From the NCBI GenBank assembly GCA_015689705.1, contig WVSN01000004.1:124001-188000 (forward strand): DNA of 64,000 nucleotides, given 5' to 3'. The notes beneath the pieces were generated by a model. That model saw only the letters and a list, made by a program, of their open reading frames with translations, had not been told where the DNA came from and ran no database searches. Source of the stretch: Rhodobacterales bacterium HKCCE3408. Lineage in GTDB: Bacteria > Pseudomonadota > Alphaproteobacteria > Rhodobacterales > Rhodobacteraceae. Shown here piece after piece: positions 53,989 to 63,192 of the stretch (position 1 is the first letter of the stretch; each line of letters opens with the position of its first letter). The translations under genes were made by a program, and so were the position numbers.

Positions 53989-56900
53989 ATGGAAACGCTG
54001 ACCTTCCGCCAGCCGCGCCTCGTCGCGCTGATCCTCCTCGTCCTGATCTCGGCGGGCGCGTCGTCGCTGCTGTCACTCGGACGGCAGGAGGACCCGTCGA
54101 TCACCAACCTCTTCGCCACGATCACGACCCCGTTCCCGGGCGCCGATCCGGGCCGGGTCGAGGCCCTGGTGACCTCCGAGATCGAGGCGCAATTGCTGGA
54201 AATCGCCGAGGTCGACACGGTCGAGAGCGTCTCCGGGCAGGGAATCTCGGTCGTCTCGGTCGAGCTCGACCAGACGCTGACCGCGACGGAGATCGAACAG
54301 ATCTGGGCCGAGGCGCGCGATGCGGTGGAAGACGCCCGCGCCGACTTTCCGCCGGGCGTGCAGCCGACGGAGTTCAACGCCGAAGGTATTTCCGCCTATT
54401 CCGCCGTCATCGCGATCACGTCCGAATCCGAGGGCGTGTCGACCGCCCTTCTCGCCCGGCATGCCGAGGCGCTGGCCGATCGCCTGCGCGGCCTGCCCTC
54501 CACCCGCGCCGCCGATCTTTTCGGAGCGCCGGAAGAGGAAGTCCTTGTCGAGATCGCGCCCGCGACCGCCGCGACGCTCGGCCTGACCGCCGATGCCGTC
54601 GCCGCCGCGATCGAGGGCGCGGACGCGAAAGTGCAGGCCGGCCGCGTTCAGGGCGCGAGCCGCGACATCGCCATCGGTATCGCCGGCGAGGTCGAAGCAC
54701 TCGACCGCCTGCGCGAGGTGCCGCTCCGCGACGGCGCGACTGGTGCAGCGATCCGCCTCGGCGATATCGCGACGATCACGCGCGGCCCGCTCGAGCCGCA
54801 GGAAGAAATGGCGCTCGTCGCCGGTCAGCCGGCCGTTCTGGTCGGCGTTCTGGCACAGGACGGGGTGCAGATCGACCGCTACATGGAGCGCCTGCGCGAA
54901 GATCTCGACGCCCATGCCTCCGAAGTTCCGCTCGGCATCGGTGAGACGCTGCTGTTCGATCAGTCCACGTACACGGCCGAGCGCCTGTCACAGGTCGGCG
55001 CGAATATGGGGATCGGGGTCGCCATCGTCGTCGGCGTTCTGTTCCTGACGCTCGGAGCGCGTGCGGCTCTGATCGTGGCGCTGGTCCTGCCGGTCGTGTC
55101 TCTCGCGACGCTCGCCTCGATGAACTTCATCGGCTTGCCGATCCACCAGATGTCCGTGACCGGCCTGATCGTGGCACTCGGCCTCCTCGTCGACGCCGCC
55201 ATCGTCATGGCTGACGAGATCAGACAGAGGCTGTCGCATGGGATGAGCCGCGAGGCAGCGACCGGAGACGCAGTCCGTCGCCTCGCTGCGCCGCTCCTCG
55301 CCTCGACGGTGACGACCGCGCTCAGTTTCACGCCGATGATCCTGCTCCCGGGGCCTGCGGGCGATTTCGTTGGCTCCATCGCCATCGCCGTGGTGCTGAT
55401 GCTGGTCTGGTCGCTCGTCGTCGCGCTGACCGTCACACCGGCGCTGGCCGGCTGGTTCCTCCCAGACCGTCCGGCGAAGGAGGGCGACGGCGGGATCTTC
55501 GCTCGCGCCTTCGCCGCCTCGATCCGCTGGTCGGTGCGGAACCCGGTCCGGTCGATGGCGCTCGCGCTGATCCTGCCGGTCATCGGCTTCGCCGCCTTCC
55601 CGACCCTTACCGCGCAGTTCTTCCCCGGTGTCGAGCGCAACCAGTTCTACATCGAGATGGACCTGCCCTCCGGCACCGGGATCGGCGAGACCTTTTCCAT
55701 CGCGCGGACCATCGATCAGCGCCTGACCGACGACCCCGAGGTCGAAAGCGCGTGGTGGTCGGTCGGGCAGTCCGGCCCGGCCTTCTACTACAACATCACC
55801 GGCGGACGATCGTCCGAACCGGGCTACGCGCAGGGCATGATCACCACGACCGACGCGGAGGCCGCCGCGCGGCTGGTGCCCGAGCTTCAGGCCGAGCTCG
55901 ACGCCGCGTATCCGAACGCGCAGATCATCGTGCGCGGTCTCGTCCAGGGCCCGCCGGTCGCCGCCCCGATCGAGCTGCGTTTCGTCGGCCAGGATATCGC
56001 CACGCTGCGCGAGGTCGGCGACGAGGCGCGGTCCCTGATCGCGGGGCTGCCCGGTATCACCCATGCGCGGACCACGACGAACGGCGGCGCCGCGCGGCTG
56101 CGCTATCACGTCGACGAAGACGAGGCGCGGCTTCTGGGCCTGACGCTGGCCGACGTCGCGCGGCAGATGGAGGCGGGGCTGTCCGGCGTCACCGGCGGCT
56201 CGCTCGTCGAGGGCACCGAGACGCTGCCGATCCGCGTCCGCTTCGGCGAAGGCACGCGTGGCGACGTGACGGCGATATCCGATCTGCCGATCCTTCCCGC
56301 GAACGCGGCGCAGGGGCTCGCCGAAGGCCGCTTCCCTGCGGTACCACTGTCCGAGATCGCCACCCCTGTGCTGGAGCCGTCCGACGGGATCATCGTCCGC
56401 CGCAACGGTTTGCGGACGAACACGGTTCAGGCCTTCATCGTGCCGGAGCTCCTGCCGGAAGAGGCGCTGGTTTCGGTTCAGGACGCGCTGGCCGAACAGG
56501 GCTTCACCCTGCCCCAGGGCGTGACGCTGGAAATCGGCGGCGACTCGGATGCGCGCGACGACACGATCGGGAACCTCATGGCCTCGGTCGGCCTGATCGT
56601 CACGCTGACCATCGCGACCATCGTCCTGACGCTCGGCAGCTTCCGCCTGACGGCCGCGACGCTGGTCGTGGCGCTGCTCTCCGCCGGTCTGTCGCTCCTG
56701 TCGCTCGCGATCATGCAATTCCCGTTCGGGATCAACGCGGTGATCGGCGTGATCGGATCGATCGGCGTATCGATCAACGCGGCCATCATCATCCTGACCG
56801 GGCTTCAGGGAGACGCGCGCGCAGCGTCCGGCGACCGGTCAGCGATGGCGGATGTCACGATCGGGTCGTCGCGGCATATCTTCTCCACCACGATCACGAC

Positions 56901-57108
56901 CTTCGGGGGCTTTCTGCCGCTCATCCTCGAAGGCGGCGGTTTCTGGCCCCCCTTCGCGACCGCCATCGCGGGCGGAGTGGCGCTGTCGACAGTGGTGTCG
57001 TTCTACTTCGTCCCGGCGATCTACGCGCTAATCGCGCGGCGGATCCCGATGGCCGAAGCTGCGACGCAGCCGCAGCCCAAGCTGAAACTGGCCCTCGCGG
57101 CCGAGTAG
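53989..57108 (+). CDS. RND efflux transporter permease (AcrB superfamily)
   Basis: 1039 residues, with 12 membrane segments and two large periplasmic loops. The TM4 motif reads GLLVDAAIVMADE: D402 is kept, but the second Asp of the usual Asp-Asp pair is Ala403. In TM10 the usual lysine position is Asn (GVSINAAIII, about N930). The classical AcrB proton relay of two Asp and one Lys is therefore incomplete, as in some other RND subgroups. It pairs with the adaptor 1 base upstream and is under the divergent TetR gene. The substrate is unknown. Confidence 0.94.
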   Translation: METLTFRQPRLVALILLVLISAGASSLLSLGRQEDPSITNLFATITTPFPGADPGRVEALVTSEIEAQLLEIAEVDTVESVSGQGISVVSVELDQTLTATEIEQIWAEARDAVEDARADFPPGVQPTEFNAEGISAYSAVIAITSESEGVSTALLARHAEALADRLRGLPSTRAADLFGAPEEEVLVEIAPATAATLGLTADAVAAAIEGADAKVQAGRVQGASRDIAIGIAGEVEALDRLREVPLRDGATGAAIRLGDIATITRGPLEPQEEMALVAGQPAVLVGVLAQDGVQIDRYMERLREDLDAHASEVPLGIGETLLFDQSTYTAERLSQVGANMGIGVAIVVGVLFLTLGARAALIVALVLPVVSLATLASMNFIGLPIHQMSVTGLIVALGLLVDAAIVMADEIRQRLSHGMSREAATGDAVRRLAAPLLASTVTTALSFTPMILLPGPAGDFVGSIAIAVVLMLVWSLVVALTVTPALAGWFLPDRPAKEGDGGIFARAFAASIRWSVRNPVRSMALALILPVIGFAAFPTLTAQFFPGVERNQFYIEMDLPSGTGIGETFSIARTIDQRLTDDPEVESAWWSVGQSGPAFYYNITGGRSSEPGYAQGMITTTDAEAAARLVPELQAELDAAYPNAQIIVRGLVQGPPVAAPIELRFVGQDIATLREVGDEARSLIAGLPGITHARTTTNGGAARLRYHVDEDEARLLGLTLADVARQMEAGLSGVTGGSLVEGTETLPIRVRFGEGTRGDVTAISDLPILPANAAQGLAEGRFPAVPLSEIATPVLEPSDGIIVRRNGLRTNTVQAFIVPELLPEEALVSVQDALAEQGFTLPQGVTLEIGGDSDARDDTIGNLMASVGLIVTLTIATIVLTLGSFRLTAATLVVALLSAGLSLLSLAIMQFPFGINAVIGVIGSIGVSINAAIIILTGLQGDARAASGDRSAMADVTIGSSRHIFSTTITTFGGFLPLILEGGGFWPPFATAIAGGVALSTVVSFYFVPAIYALIARRIPMAEAATQPQPKLKLALAAE

Positions 57109-57109
57109 G

Positions 57110-57901
57110 TCAGAAGGGCGTCTTCACCGGCTCGAACCCGTCGAGGGACTGGGCGGCGATCTTGCGGAGCAGGTCGATGACGTCGACCACCATCTTCTCC
57201 GCCGCCGCCTGGCCCTTTTCGGCCGTGCCGAGATGCGCTTCGCCGGCGACGCCGTGCGGGTTCACGTCGGACGCGATCCAGCCGTGGGCGACGACCCCGA
57301 TGGGCGGGATGTCGCCCTGGCCGTGGGTCCAGCGGAAATCCTGCGCCTTCGACATGTCGACCGTGTCCGGCCGGAAGTGCAGGACGAGCGATGTCTCCGC
57401 ATCGCCGCCATGGATGCCCTGCGCGGTTTCCTGCGCGGAATAGAGCCCTTCCGGCGCGCCGAACGCCCCCCACCCCATCCGGACACAGTACATTCCCGTC
57501 CTCACGCGCAGCTCTCGCGAGACGATCGAGATGAGATCGACATTGCCGCCGTGGCTGTTCAGGATCAGCATCTTACGAACGCCGGCCCGGGCGACCGACA
57601 GCCCGATCTCGGTCCAGGCCTTCAGCGCGGTTTCGGCGGTCAGCGTCAGCGTGCCCGGCGCCCAGAGATGTTCGTTCGACTTGCCGACTGCTTGAACCGG
57701 CAGCACCCGGATATCCAGGTCGTCCGGGCAATAGGCCACCAGCATAGACAGCAGACCCTCGTTGATGATCGTGTCGGTGCCGAGCGGCAGGTGCGGGCCG
57801 TGCTGCTCGATCGCCGCGGTCGGCAGGATCGCGATGGTGCGGTCGGGATCGATCCGCATGTCCGTCGCGGGATAGTCCATCCAGTAGCGGGATCCGGTCA
57901 T
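57110..57901 (-). CDS. Creatininase family amidohydrolase
   Basis: 263 residues from ATG 57901, overlapping the upstream oxidoreductase gene by 4 bases. Metal ligands are in IEQHGPHLPLGTD (E32, H34, D43), with NSHGGN and GIHGGDAETS later. The family opens cyclic amides such as creatinine or hydrolyses formyl and related amides. It is last in the eight-gene leftward operon that also has a cytosine-deaminase-like hydrolase and an ABC importer, consistent with degradation of a cyclic nitrogen compound. It lies 1 base from the convergent RND gene stop. Confidence 0.92.
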   Translation of the reverse strand: MTGSRYWMDYPATDMRIDPDRTIAILPTAAIEQHGPHLPLGTDTIINEGLLSMLVAYCPDDLDIRVLPVQAVGKSNEHLWAPGTLTLTAETALKAWTEIGLSVARAGVRKMLILNSHGGNVDLISIVSRELRVRTGMYCVRMGWGAFGAPEGLYSAQETAQGIHGGDAETSLVLHFRPDTVDMSKAQDFRWTHGQGDIPPIGVVAHGWIASDVNPHGVAGEAHLGTAEKGQAAAEKMVVDVIDLLRKIAAQSLDGFEPVKTPF

Positions 57902-58533
57902 GCCTTCACAGCCTCCGTTGTGCCGCGGGTTCGCGCGCCGCCGGTGAGCCGGTCGACCTGCCGCGCCACCCTGGACAGGTGCCGTTCGAGGCTGGCGCGA
58001 GGCGCGCTGTCCATCAGGTAATGCGCGGCGAAGACCTTCTTGGCCCGCGGCCGAAGCAGCAGCCCGACGCCGCGCATCAGCGTCCGCCGCCCCGGGGCAC
58101 CGACGAAGCGGGTCAGCCACCAGCTGGCGCCGCAGGTCGTGAACACCCCGAGCCGGGTGATGTGGTGGAGACCCGGCCGGATCGTCTCGCCCTCGGCCTG
58201 CGGCATGAGGAAAGCGAGCTCGGGCAAAAGCACCCGGTCGAGCCAGCCTTTCAGCATCGCCGGCAGCCCGTACCACCATGTCGGGTACACGAAGATCAGC
58301 GTGTCGCACCAGGCAAGGTCGGCGCAATGCGCCTCGACCGGCATTCGGTTCTTCGGCGCGTCGAGATAGCCCGTCCATTCCTCGCGCGTCAGCACGGGCT
58401 GGAAGCCCTCAGCATAGAGATCGCGCAGCCGCAGTTCGGCCCCCGCCGCCTCTAGCCGGTCGACCACCACGTCGCGCACGGCCGCGGTGAAGCTGTCCGG
58501 ACGCGGGTGGCAGTAGACGACGAGCGCGCGCAT
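57898..58533 (-). CDS. Flavodoxin-fold NAD(P)H oxidoreductase (NQO/MdaB type), paralogue A
   Basis: 211 residues. It opens MRALVVYCHPRPDSFTAAV and has the flavodoxin_2 signature FVYPTWWYGLPAMLKGWLDR, where aromatic and glycine residues cradle FAD/FMN. The family performs two-electron reduction of quinones or nitro compounds. It is a tandem paralogue of the next gene upstream and shares YAEGF-PVL and F-YP-W--G-PA-LKG--DRV-LP patterns. The start overlaps the previous stop by one base. Confidence 0.88.
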   Translation of the reverse strand: MRALVVYCHPRPDSFTAAVRDVVVDRLEAAGAELRLRDLYAEGFQPVLTREEWTGYLDAPKNRMPVEAHCADLAWCDTLIFVYPTWWYGLPAMLKGWLDRVLLPELAFLMPQAEGETIRPGLHHITRLGVFTTCGASWWLTRFVGAPGRRTLMRGVGLLLRPRAKKVFAAHYLMDSAPRASLERHLSRVARQVDRLTGGARTRGTTEAVKA

Positions 58534-59114
58534 CAGAACGCCTCCATTTCCCGGCCGACCCGGTCGAGATAGGCGCGGGCGCGGGTCTCGGTGATGTTGT
58601 TCATGTCGTATTCGGCAAGATAACGCGTCTTGTCGGGCCGCGTCGCCCCCCAGACGGCGCGGGTGATGAGCTTTCGCGGCGGATCACCGGCCAGGAAGGC
58701 GCGCCAACGGGTCGCGCCGTAGGTCGTGACCGCGGCGAGCTTGCGGATATTGTCCATGCAGGGCGTCAGCTTGCCGTCGGCCAGCTTGAACGAGACGCCG
58801 GGCAGAAAGACCCGGTCGAAATAGCCCTTCAGGATCGCCGGATAGCCGAAATTCCAGACCGGGAAGACGAAGACCGCTGCATCCGCCGCCTGCAGCCGGT
58901 CGACATAGCCCTGCACCGGCGCGGTGTTGATGGTGACGTCGTGATAGTTCCGGCGTTCCTCGGCCGACAGGACGGGATCGAACCCTTCGGCATAAAGATC
59001 GCAATCGTCGATCTCCCACCCTTTGGCGGAGAGCGCGTCCAGCACGCGGGAATGCAGCGCGGCCGAGAGACTTTCGGCCAGCGGATGGGCGAAGACGACG
59101 AGGGCGCGCGGCAT
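58533..59114 (-). CDS. Flavodoxin-fold NAD(P)H oxidoreductase, paralogue B
   Basis: 193 residues. It opens RALVVFAHPLAESLSAAL and carries FVFPVWNFGYPAILKGYFDR, the same fold as paralogue A but with more divergence in the C-terminal third. The two genes overlap as TGATG, so they are translationally coupled and may form a heterodimer or act on successive intermediates (inference). It follows a DUF1993 gene by 3 bases. Confidence 0.88.
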   Translation of the reverse strand: MPRALVVFAHPLAESLSAALHSRVLDALSAKGWEIDDCDLYAEGFDPVLSAEERRNYHDVTINTAPVQGYVDRLQAADAAVFVFPVWNFGYPAILKGYFDRVFLPGVSFKLADGKLTPCMDNIRKLAAVTTYGATRWRAFLAGDPPRKLITRAVWGATRPDKTRYLAEYDMNNITETRARAYLDRVGREMEAF

Positions 59115-59117
59115 CGG

Positions 59118-59627
59118 TCAGAACGCGAAGCCGGGCGAATAGGCGTGAAGCCCGTCGAAATCCGCCTTTCCGACGTCGCGGCGCCGCACGCGCAGGCCGG
59201 CATAGCCCATCGCGAGATGGAAGAAGAAGTTCGGCAGGGCGAAGCGGGTGACATAGTCCCAGGCGGGCTGGTCCAGCTCCGCCTCGCCCGCGATATGGCG
59301 GACCATCCGGCCCTCGGCGGCGGCGTTCATCTCGGCCCGGTCGACCGCACCGAGATGCGCCGCAACCGCGTCGGCCTTCGCGATCAGGCCCGACTGCGTT
59401 GTCGGGTCGTCCGGCAGGTCCGGCATTGGCCGGCCGAGCACCGGAAAGACGGCGCGGATGGCGAAGCCGAGGGCGCTCGCGAAATTCTCGCCCGTCGTGA
59501 ACATCTGCGGCGCGAGACGGAATGCCAGATCCCCTGCCCCCGCCTTCATGACCATCGCCCTGATACGCGCGGTGTAGTGCGTCAGGACCGGCACGCTTGC
59601 CGCGTAGATATCCGTGCCGCCGCTCAT
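59118..59627 (-). CDS. DUF1993 family protein
   Basis: 169 residues from ATG 59627, overlapping the FAD-oxidase stop by 4 bases. It is a helical DinB-like four-helix protein with the DUF1993 pattern: N-terminal YAASVPVLTHYTARI, mid-region PMPDLPDD and a C-terminal FFFHLAMGYAGLR. DUF1993 function is unknown, and some members may bind metal through helix-borne His. Tight coupling to catabolic genes makes an enzymatic role possible here. Confidence 0.85.
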   Translation of the reverse strand: MSGGTDIYAASVPVLTHYTARIRAMVMKAGAGDLAFRLAPQMFTTGENFASALGFAIRAVFPVLGRPMPDLPDDPTTQSGLIAKADAVAAHLGAVDRAEMNAAAEGRMVRHIAGEAELDQPAWDYVTRFALPNFFFHLAMGYAGLRVRRRDVGKADFDGLHAYSPGFAF

Positions 59628-61027
59628 TCCGCCGCGGTCTTCGGCTTGAGGCCTGGCCAGGAATACATGCCGTCGTAGCACCAGTCGGGATCGTCCCAGG
59701 CGATCATCTTGCCGGGGTTCAGAAGTCCCTTCGGGTCGGCCTCCCGCTTGAACTCGAGCTGGCGGGCATCGACGGTCTGCCGGCCGCCCTCTTCCAGCGT
59801 GTAGCGGTGCGGATTGAAGTTCATCGCGCCGTTCGCCTCATGGATGCGGATGATCTCGTCCAGCCGCTCCTCGGTCGAGAATTTGACCAGACTGAGCGAC
59901 CCCATCCCGACGCACCCGCCCTGCCGCGTGACCTCGATATGCTGGAGCACTTCGGGGCTAAGGAGCTCCCGCATCCTGTGAACCCTGGCGATGGGATCGT
60001 CGGTGCCATAGGCGATCTGGAGATAGGTGATCGACGGATCGACCTTCAGCGCCCGCAGCGTCGTGTGGTTCCAGGCATATTCGAAGACCGGTCCCGGATC
60101 TTTCGGCCAGTCGTGATCGTCCGAGCGGTAGATCAGCTTCGCGCCCGGCCAGGCTTTGGTGAAGGTCTCCCACCCGGGCAGGGCGTGCGGCGCGACCATC
60201 AGCGCGACGAGGTGATCGTCCTCCTCGACATGTTTGGCGACGCGCTGGAAATACGCCTTCGCCGTCGGCGCCTCGAACACGGTGGCGAGCTTCAGGAGCA
60301 GCCCGTCGCAGGCGGCGATGTCGTAGGAATAGCGCAGCGCCTCGTCGAAATCCTTGAAGGTCAGGAACATGCCGACCCAGTCATAGGCGGGCGCCAGCGG
60401 GATCTCGATCTCGGTGATGATGCCGTTCGTGCCGTAGGCATGGCTCACGCGGTGCACGTCGTCGCCAGTGATCTCGAGAACGCGCGGTTCGGCCTCCATC
60501 GTGACGACCCGCAGCCGGATGATGTTGCCGACATCCCGCAGCGCGCCCCACCGGATCGAGCCGACGCCACCTGAGCCGCCGGCGATGAAGCCGCCGATCG
60601 TGGCCGTGGCCCAGGTCGAGGAGAACATGCGGATCTCCTGGCCTGAATTCGCCTTCGCCGCCGCGTCGAGATCCTTCAGCAGGCAGCCCGGTTCGCAGAT
60701 CAGCCGGCCGAGGGCGATCTCCTTGATCTCGTTCATCTTGTGCAGATGCATCACGCAGCCACCGGCGAGCGGCATGGCCTGACCGTAATTGCCGGTCCCG
60801 GTGCCACGCGTGGTGACCGGCACGTCATGGGCGTGGCAGGTGCGCAGGACCTCGATCACTTCCGCCTCGGACCGGGGCGTGACGACGAAGTCGGCGACAA
60901 CGTGATCGAGCCGCGCCTTCAGGACCGGCGAGTACCAGAAGAAATCCCGGCTTTTCGCCTTCACGCTGGCGGGATTGGTGTCGATCTCCAGATGGCTCAG
61001 CGCCTGAATGGCGGCGTCGATATTCAT
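59624..61027 (-). CDS. FAD-linked oxidase (GlcD/vanillyl-alcohol-oxidase family)
   Basis: 467 residues from ATG 61027, overlapping the upstream amidohydrolase by 4 bases. The N-terminal PCMH FAD-binding domain has VTTRGTGTGNYGQAMPLAGG and SSTWATATIGGFIAGGSGG. The C-terminal cap ends in the conserved READPKGLLNPGKM. The enzyme would oxidise a hydroxy acid or phenol-like substrate and pass electrons to a carrier or oxygen. There is no signal peptide, so it is cytoplasmic. It has no GlcE/GlcF partners. Confidence 0.9.
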   Translation of the reverse strand: MNIDAAIQALSHLEIDTNPASVKAKSRDFFWYSPVLKARLDHVVADFVVTPRSEAEVIEVLRTCHAHDVPVTTRGTGTGNYGQAMPLAGGCVMHLHKMNEIKEIALGRLICEPGCLLKDLDAAAKANSGQEIRMFSSTWATATIGGFIAGGSGGVGSIRWGALRDVGNIIRLRVVTMEAEPRVLEITGDDVHRVSHAYGTNGIITEIEIPLAPAYDWVGMFLTFKDFDEALRYSYDIAACDGLLLKLATVFEAPTAKAYFQRVAKHVEEDDHLVALMVAPHALPGWETFTKAWPGAKLIYRSDDHDWPKDPGPVFEYAWNHTTLRALKVDPSITYLQIAYGTDDPIARVHRMRELLSPEVLQHIEVTRQGGCVGMGSLSLVKFSTEERLDEIIRIHEANGAMNFNPHRYTLEEGGRQTVDARQLEFKREADPKGLLNPGKMIAWDDPDWCYDGMYSWPGLKPKTAAE

Positions 61028-62316
61028 GCGGTCCTCGTCATCGGCTTGTCGGTCATGAGGAAATCGAGCTCGGCATAATCGGGCAGCGTGCGGTCGATCG
61101 CCTTGCCCGCGCGCAGGACGATCCGGTCCGATTGCGGGCGGGAGAACAGTTCGGTCCAGCCGCGCGCACGCACGATGACCAGATCGGCCGGCGCGCCCGG
61201 AGCCAGCGAGGGCGCGTCGAAGCCGCAGGCTGCGGCCGGATTGGTGATGAAAGCATGGGTCCAGTCCGCATCGGAATGGTCCAGATGACCGATCCGCGTC
61301 GCTTCCCGCATGACCTCCAGCATGTCCATGTCGCCATAGGCGTAGAACGGATCGCGCGTGTTGTCCGATGCGAAGGAGATTGGGATGCCCCGCGCCTTCA
61401 TCTCGTGGACGAGCGTCAGGCCGCGATTGCGCGGCGTCCGGGCGGCGTGGCGGTCCTGCAGGTAGAGGTTGCACATCGGCAGGCTGACGACGTGCAGGCC
61501 GGCCTTCGCGACGATGTCGAGCGTCTCCATCGCCTCGGACTCGGCCATGGTCGAGAGCGAGCAAAGATGGCCGACGACGATCTTGCCGGAGAAGCCCGTC
61601 GAGATCGCCACCTCGGCAATGTCACGGAGCGTGTTGACGTTCGGGTCCATCGTCTCGTCGACGTGGAAATCGAGATCCATGCCGCGATCGGCGGCTGCGG
61701 CGAAGAAGGCCTCGACCTCATCGCGCACCAGTTCCGAGGGACAGGTGACCGATCCCAGAATGCCGCCGTAGCGGGCGACCAGGTCGGCGATCTTCGACAG
61801 CGCGGCCTTGTCCTGGCCGAGATCCGAACCGGTCAGGACGGAGGCCTGAAGATCGATTCTGCCGGCCCATTCGTCGCGCAGCGCAGCGAAGACCTGCCAG
61901 CTTTCCTCGGACGCCTCCTCGAAATGGTCGAGATGGGTGCGGATCGCGCGGGTGCCGTGGGCGTATGCGGAGCGGAGCGAGAACTCCATCCGGGGCCGCA
62001 GATCTGCCGCATCCCACCGGCCCGGCTTGTCCGCGCCCGTCGCCTCGATCGCGCCGTCGAAGGTGCCGTCCGGGTTGGGAGACCGCGGCCAGATGTGGCC
62101 CTTGTCGAGATGCGTGTGCATGTCGACGAAGGCCGGAAAGACCATCGCGCCGCGCATGTCGACCCGCGTGGCAGCCCGGCCCGGTGCGGCGATCCTGCCA
62201 TCCGAGATCGCGATGGACCGGGTGACAAGCGGGGCCGCCTCGCCGACGAGGCAGCCCGGCACCGTGACGTTGTCGAGTTGCAGGCTGTCGGCCTCGGGAA
62301 GTGTGCGGAAATCCAT
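61024..62316 (-). CDS. Cytosine deaminase-like amidohydrolase
   Basis: 430 residues from ATG 62316 (2 bases after the permease stop). The metal motif FVDMHTHLDKGH, the HVDET motif, GHLCSLS and the CodA-like signature SDNTRDPFYAYGDMDML are all present. This places it with cytosine deaminase and related pyrimidine or isoguanine hydrolases. In an operon with an ABC importer and a creatininase homologue, it may act on a ring nitrogen compound other than cytosine. There is no signal peptide. Confidence 0.92.
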   Translation of the reverse strand: MDFRTLPEADSLQLDNVTVPGCLVGEAAPLVTRSIAISDGRIAAPGRAATRVDMRGAMVFPAFVDMHTHLDKGHIWPRSPNPDGTFDGAIEATGADKPGRWDAADLRPRMEFSLRSAYAHGTRAIRTHLDHFEEASEESWQVFAALRDEWAGRIDLQASVLTGSDLGQDKAALSKIADLVARYGGILGSVTCPSELVRDEVEAFFAAAADRGMDLDFHVDETMDPNVNTLRDIAEVAISTGFSGKIVVGHLCSLSTMAESEAMETLDIVAKAGLHVVSLPMCNLYLQDRHAARTPRNRGLTLVHEMKARGIPISFASDNTRDPFYAYGDMDMLEVMREATRIGHLDHSDADWTHAFITNPAAACGFDAPSLAPGAPADLVIVRARGWTELFSRPQSDRIVLRAGKAIDRTLPDYAELDFLMTDKPMTRTA

Positions 62317-62318
62317 GG

Positions 62319-63191
62319 TCAGTCCCGCTTCAGTGCCGACTCGTGCCACTTTCGCAGCGCCAGATGCGAGATCAGGGTCGTTGTCGCGAAGATCAGGACG
62401 CCTGTGCCAGCAATCAGGATCAGCGCCGCGAACATGCGCGGGATGTTCAGCCTGTAGCCCGCCTCGAGGATTCGGAAGGCAAGACCCGACCCGATCCCTC
62501 CGGTTCCGGCCACGTATTCCGCGACCACCGCGCCGATCAGCGCGAGACCGCCCGCGATCCGCAGACCGCCGAGGAAATACGGAAGCGCCGAAGGCAGTTG
62601 CAGGTAGCGCAGCCGCTGCCAGCGCGACGCCCGGTAGATCGTCATAAGGTCCGAGAGATTATGGTCGGTCGATTTCAGCCCGAGCGTCGTGTTGGCGAGG
62701 ATCGGGAAGAAGGCCACGATCCAGGCGCAGAGCAGCAGGCCCACGATCCGGTTGTCGATGTAGATGAAGATCAGCGGCGCGATCGAGACGATGGGCGTGA
62801 CCTGAAGGATCACCGCGAAGGGCGAGAAGGACATCTCGGCGAAGCGGCTCTGCGCGAACAGGACAGCAAGCCCGACCCCACCCGCAACCGCAACGGCCAG
62901 CGCCATCGCGGTGATCTTCAATGTCACGAGCAGCGCCTCGCTCAGGATCGGCCAGTCCTCGATCAGCGTGCTCAGCACGAGGCCCGGCCCCGGCAGGACG
63001 TAATGCGGGATGTCGTTCCAGACGACCAGCCGGTCCCAGTACCAGATCGCCAACGACATCACGATGATCGGCAGGGCCCATTTCGCAACGCTTTCGACCC
63101 GCTTGGCGCGGGCGATGCGCTCTTCCTCCTCGTCGAACATCGGCCCCTTGTCGGTCGAGGACGCGGCGGTGGAGCTGTCGATGGCGGTCAT
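62319..63191 (-). CDS. ABC transporter permease (NitT/TauT type)
   Basis: 290 residues from ATG 63191, 1 base after the ATPase stop. About six membrane segments with the BPD permease EAA-like loop (IYRASRWQRLRYLQLPSALP) and EYVAGTGGIGSGLAF near the end. This family imports nitrate, sulphonates, thiamine precursors or pyrimidine-like compounds. The N-terminal 35 residues are acidic and cytoplasmic. The substrate-binding protein is not in the window and probably lies beyond the right edge. Confidence 0.92.
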   Translation of the reverse strand: MTAIDSSTAASSTDKGPMFDEEEERIARAKRVESVAKWALPIIVMSLAIWYWDRLVVWNDIPHYVLPGPGLVLSTLIEDWPILSEALLVTLKITAMALAVAVAGGVGLAVLFAQSRFAEMSFSPFAVILQVTPIVSIAPLIFIYIDNRIVGLLLCAWIVAFFPILANTTLGLKSTDHNLSDLMTIYRASRWQRLRYLQLPSALPYFLGGLRIAGGLALIGAVVAEYVAGTGGIGSGLAFRILEAGYRLNIPRMFAALILIAGTGVLIFATTTLISHLALRKWHESALKRD

Positions 63192-63192
63192 C

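Noticed and set aside
54988-56718. Antisense frame (576 codons) opposite the RND permease
   Set aside because: The composition is Arg/Asp/His-rich, typical of antisense to hydrophobic membrane helices. No motif was seen.
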